Source of the DNA: Vibrio mexicanus
GTDB lineage: Bacteria > Pseudomonadota > Gammaproteobacteria > Enterobacterales > Vibrionaceae
DNA length: 64,000 nucleotides
Direction: 5' to 3'
NCBI RefSeq assembly: GCF_001012815.1
Contig: NZ_JYJP01000090.1
Coordinates: forward strand, 62,001-126,000
In this document: in pieces, positions 61,965 through 64,000 of the stretch
How the letters are laid out: every line of letters begins with the position of its first letter
How positions within the stretch are numbered: the first letter of the stretch is position 1
Made by a program: the position numbers and the translations under genes
The notes under the pieces: generated by a model
What the model was told of the DNA's origin: nothing
The model's database searches: none
What the model saw: only the letters and a program-made list of their open reading frames with translations

Positions 61965-62834
61965 ATGTTCGAGAATCAGTACCCTGTTTCAAGTGGCCAT
62001 ATCGCAGCGCTTGAAATAGGGGATGCCAACATGAGCCCCATCTCCATTGTTTTTCTGCATGGTTGGTTAGATAACGCGGCAAGCTTTGAAACAACCATGT
62101 TGGCTTTGCATGCCATTGCATCCTCCTTTCACCTTTGTGCCATCGATTTACCGGGGCATGGCAACTCAACGCATAAGCCAAACAGTAACTTTTATCCTTT
62201 TCATGACTACATCGACGATCTTAACCAGTTTTTGCGCATACTTTCGCCAAACAGGTGTCTATTAGTGGGTCATTCGCTTGGTGCATTAATCGCGAGTTGC
62301 TATAGTGCAGCGTTTCCTGAAAAAGTCTCTGGGCTTGTTCAAATTGAGGGTTATGGCCCGCTCTCGGAACAAGAGGAAAGTTCGGTTTCTCGGTTGCGTC
62401 AAGGCGTACAGAGTCGAGACCGTGTCCGAAAAAAGCCACGTAGATTATTGTCATCTGTAGAAGAAGCGGTTGCCCGCAGGGCAAAGGTGAATGAAATCGC
62501 AGGTGAACTCATCGCCCCAGTTGTAAAGCGAGGGATTGTCGCTGCTGAAGGTCGTTATGCTTGGAAACACGACAGCAAACTACAAACGGACTCATTGTAC
62601 CGGATGTCGCCATCACATGCTGCGCAGGTGATGAAAGAGATTCAATGCCCCATGCTGACCATTTTGGGAGAGCAAGGCTTTGAACACATACACAGCCAAA
62701 GTGAAATAAGAGGCGACGAGCGAGAATTAGGTACTGAGCGTCAACGGGTTGTCATCGAAGGTGGTCATCATTGTCACTTAGAGTCTCCGGTTAGAGTAAG
62801 TGACCTAATATTTGGCTTAGTTAACAAAATTTAA
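61965..62834 (+). CDS. Alpha/beta hydrolase
   Basis: This is a 289-residue alpha/beta-hydrolase-fold protein. The oxyanion region is [17 protein letters not shown], the nucleophile elbow [13 protein letters not shown] (Ser about residue 101), and the catalytic His is in [11 protein letters not shown] near the end. The family is broad, so the substrate is unknown. It starts 17 bp after slp and precedes fadD; a lipid-ester substrate is only a guess from that context. Confidence 0.8.
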   Translation: MFENQYPVSSGHIAALEIGDANMSPISIVFLHGWLDNAASFETTMLALHAIASSFHLCAIDLPGHGNSTHKPNSNFYPFHDYIDDLNQFLRILSPNRCLLVGHSLGALIASCYSAAFPEKVSGLVQIEGYGPLSEQEESSVSRLRQGVQSRDRVRKKPRRLLSSVEEAVARRAKVNEIAGELIAPVVKRGIVAAEGRYAWKHDSKLQTDSLYRMSPSHAAQVMKEIQCPMLTILGEQGFEHIHSQSEIRGDERELGTERQRVVIEGGHHCHLESPVRVSDLIFGLVNKI

Positions 62835-62961
62835 ACAAGTGTTTGAGCGTTACGTGCTCAAGTGCTTCGCCTATGCTGTAATACGATCACTAAATGGTAT
62901 AAGTCGTAATCATAACAATATATTAACCGTTTACAGCGCGGTAAGAATGAGGAGTTTTCCC

Positions 62962-64000
62962 GTGGAAAAACCATGGCTATCACGTTACCCAAGTGACGTA
63001 CCTGAAACCATCAATCCAGACCAGTACCCGTCATTAGTAGAAATGTTCGAGCAGTCAGTACAAAAGTACGCTGACCAACCAGCATTCATGAACATGGGTT
63101 CTGTCATGACTTTCCGTAAGCTGGAAGAGCGCAGCCGAGCATTTGCAGCCTACCTGCAGAACGAGTTAAAGCTTGAGAAAGGCGACCGCGTTGCCTTGAT
63201 GATGCCAAACTTGCTGCAATACCCTGTTGCGCTATTTGGTGTTCTGCGCGCAGGTATGATTGCGGTGAACGTAAACCCACTTTACACGCCGCGCGAGCTA
63301 GAGCATCAGTTGAACGACTCTGGCGCAAAAGCAATCGTGATTGTTTCAAACTTTGCCAACACCCTAGAACAGGTTGTAGAGAACACACCTGTTAAACACG
63401 TTGTCTTAACCAGCCTTGGTCAAATGTTACCAAGAGCGAAAGGGACAATCGTAGACTTCGTGGTGAAATACGTAAAAGGCATGGTACCTAAGTATGACCT
63501 ACCTGGCGCGATTTCGATGCGTAAAGCGCTTCACAAAGGTCGCCGCCTACAATACGTGAAACCGTTTATGTCAGGCGATGACATTGCCTTCTTACAGTAC
63601 ACCGGCGGCACAACAGGTGTGGCGAAAGGTGCGATCCTGACTCACCGCAATATGATTGCGAACGTGATGCAAGCAAAAGGGCTTATGGTCCAGTGCTTTC
63701 CGATGGTCGTGAGCTGGTGGTCACAGCTCTACCGCTTTACCACATCTTCGCATTGACGGTGAACTGTCTATTGTTCATGGAGCTGGGAGGACGAAACCTT
63801 CTGATCACCAACCCGCGTGATATTCCGGGTTTTATCAAAGAGCTTCAGAAGTACCCATTCACCGCTATTACAGGTGTGAACACACTGTTTAACGCATTAG
63901 TGAACAACGAAGATTTCCACGAGCTTGATTTCAGTAACCTGCGTCTTGCAGTCGGCGGCGGTATGGCCGTTCAACGTGCGGTCGCTGAGCAATGGAAGAA
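62962..64000 (+). CDS. fadD: Long-chain-fatty-acid-CoA ligase FadD (partial, frameshifted)
   Basis: FadD activates imported long-chain fatty acids to acyl-CoA for beta-oxidation. The first 347 or so residues are present and the rest runs off the window. The AMP-binding P-loop is [16 protein letters not shown] around residue 214. A G is missing in the GGG run at 63679-63681: MQAKG should read on as [23 protein letters not shown], which the next phase does. GTG 62962 ([14 protein letters not shown]) has GGAG seven bases upstream and agrees with the family start. Confidence 0.93.

Noticed and set aside
62840..62961. FadR operator upstream of fadD
   Set aside because: ACTAAATGGTATAAGTC has only slight likeness to the FadR site and is not convincing without alignment.

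Overview
The window looks like ordinary core chromosome of a Vibrio (gamma-proteobacterium, mid-40s GC by eye). The evidence is gene content and order: pykA next to mlc, yciK-sohB, alaA-yfbR, the men operon, decR, tesB with a YbaY-like lipoprotein, msrB-gapA-yeaD, yeaC-ansA-sppA and yoaA-tsaB-slp all keep the neighbourhoods known from E. coli. Between them lie genes typical of Vibrio: a rhombosortase, a DsdC-like LysR regulator, a delta-class carbonic anhydrase and a CheV. I see no prophage, integron array, CRISPR, rRNA, tRNA or defence island.

Layout. 1-3.9 kb: pykA (partial), the sugar regulator mlc, cheV and a possible 27-residue membrane peptide. 3.9-9.3 kb: the SOS mutagenesis operon imuA-imuB-dnaE2 behind a perfect LexA box. 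9.3-14 kb: yciK, sohB, a transporter-like protein of unknown substrate behind a structured leader, and an unknown membrane protein. 14-21 kb: rhombosortase, a DTW-domain protein, a dGTPase, a Cache-GGDEF-EAL protein, yfbR and alaA. 21.2-28.8 kb: a 263-bp MITE-like element, then menF-menD-menH-menB-menC-menE for menaquinone. 28.9-36.9 kb: nagE with a divergent LysR gene, a 58-residue two-helix protein, a YeiH-type transporter, an MFS-PlsC fusion with its TetR regulator, a Tim44-domain protein and a DUF1244 protein. 36.9-46 kb: a cysteine-synthase-like enzyme facing decR, tesB, a YbaY-like lipoprotein, Tat-exported phoX, a BCCT transporter and rlmA. 45.8-53.1 kb: yeaD, gapA, msrB, a DUF2989 lipoprotein, yeaC, ansA and sppA. 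53.3-64 kb: fadH, the delta carbonic anhydrase, a periplasmic rhodanese, purU, yoaA, tsaB, slp, an alpha/beta hydrolase and fadD (partial).

The most important caveat is sequence quality. At least 20 single-base indels, almost all one-base deletions in short homopolymers, break about 17 well-conserved genes. The reading frame resumes at once in another phase with full family similarity, so these look like sequencing or assembly errors and not real pseudogenes. Genes are therefore given over their full span with the break positions stated.

I did not find a clearly new multi-gene system. The best leads are the hairpin-rich mobile element that pushed menF away from its upstream region and created a false N-terminal extension, the structured leader before the unknown transporter at 11.6 kb, two short membrane-protein genes, and the delta carbonic anhydrase.
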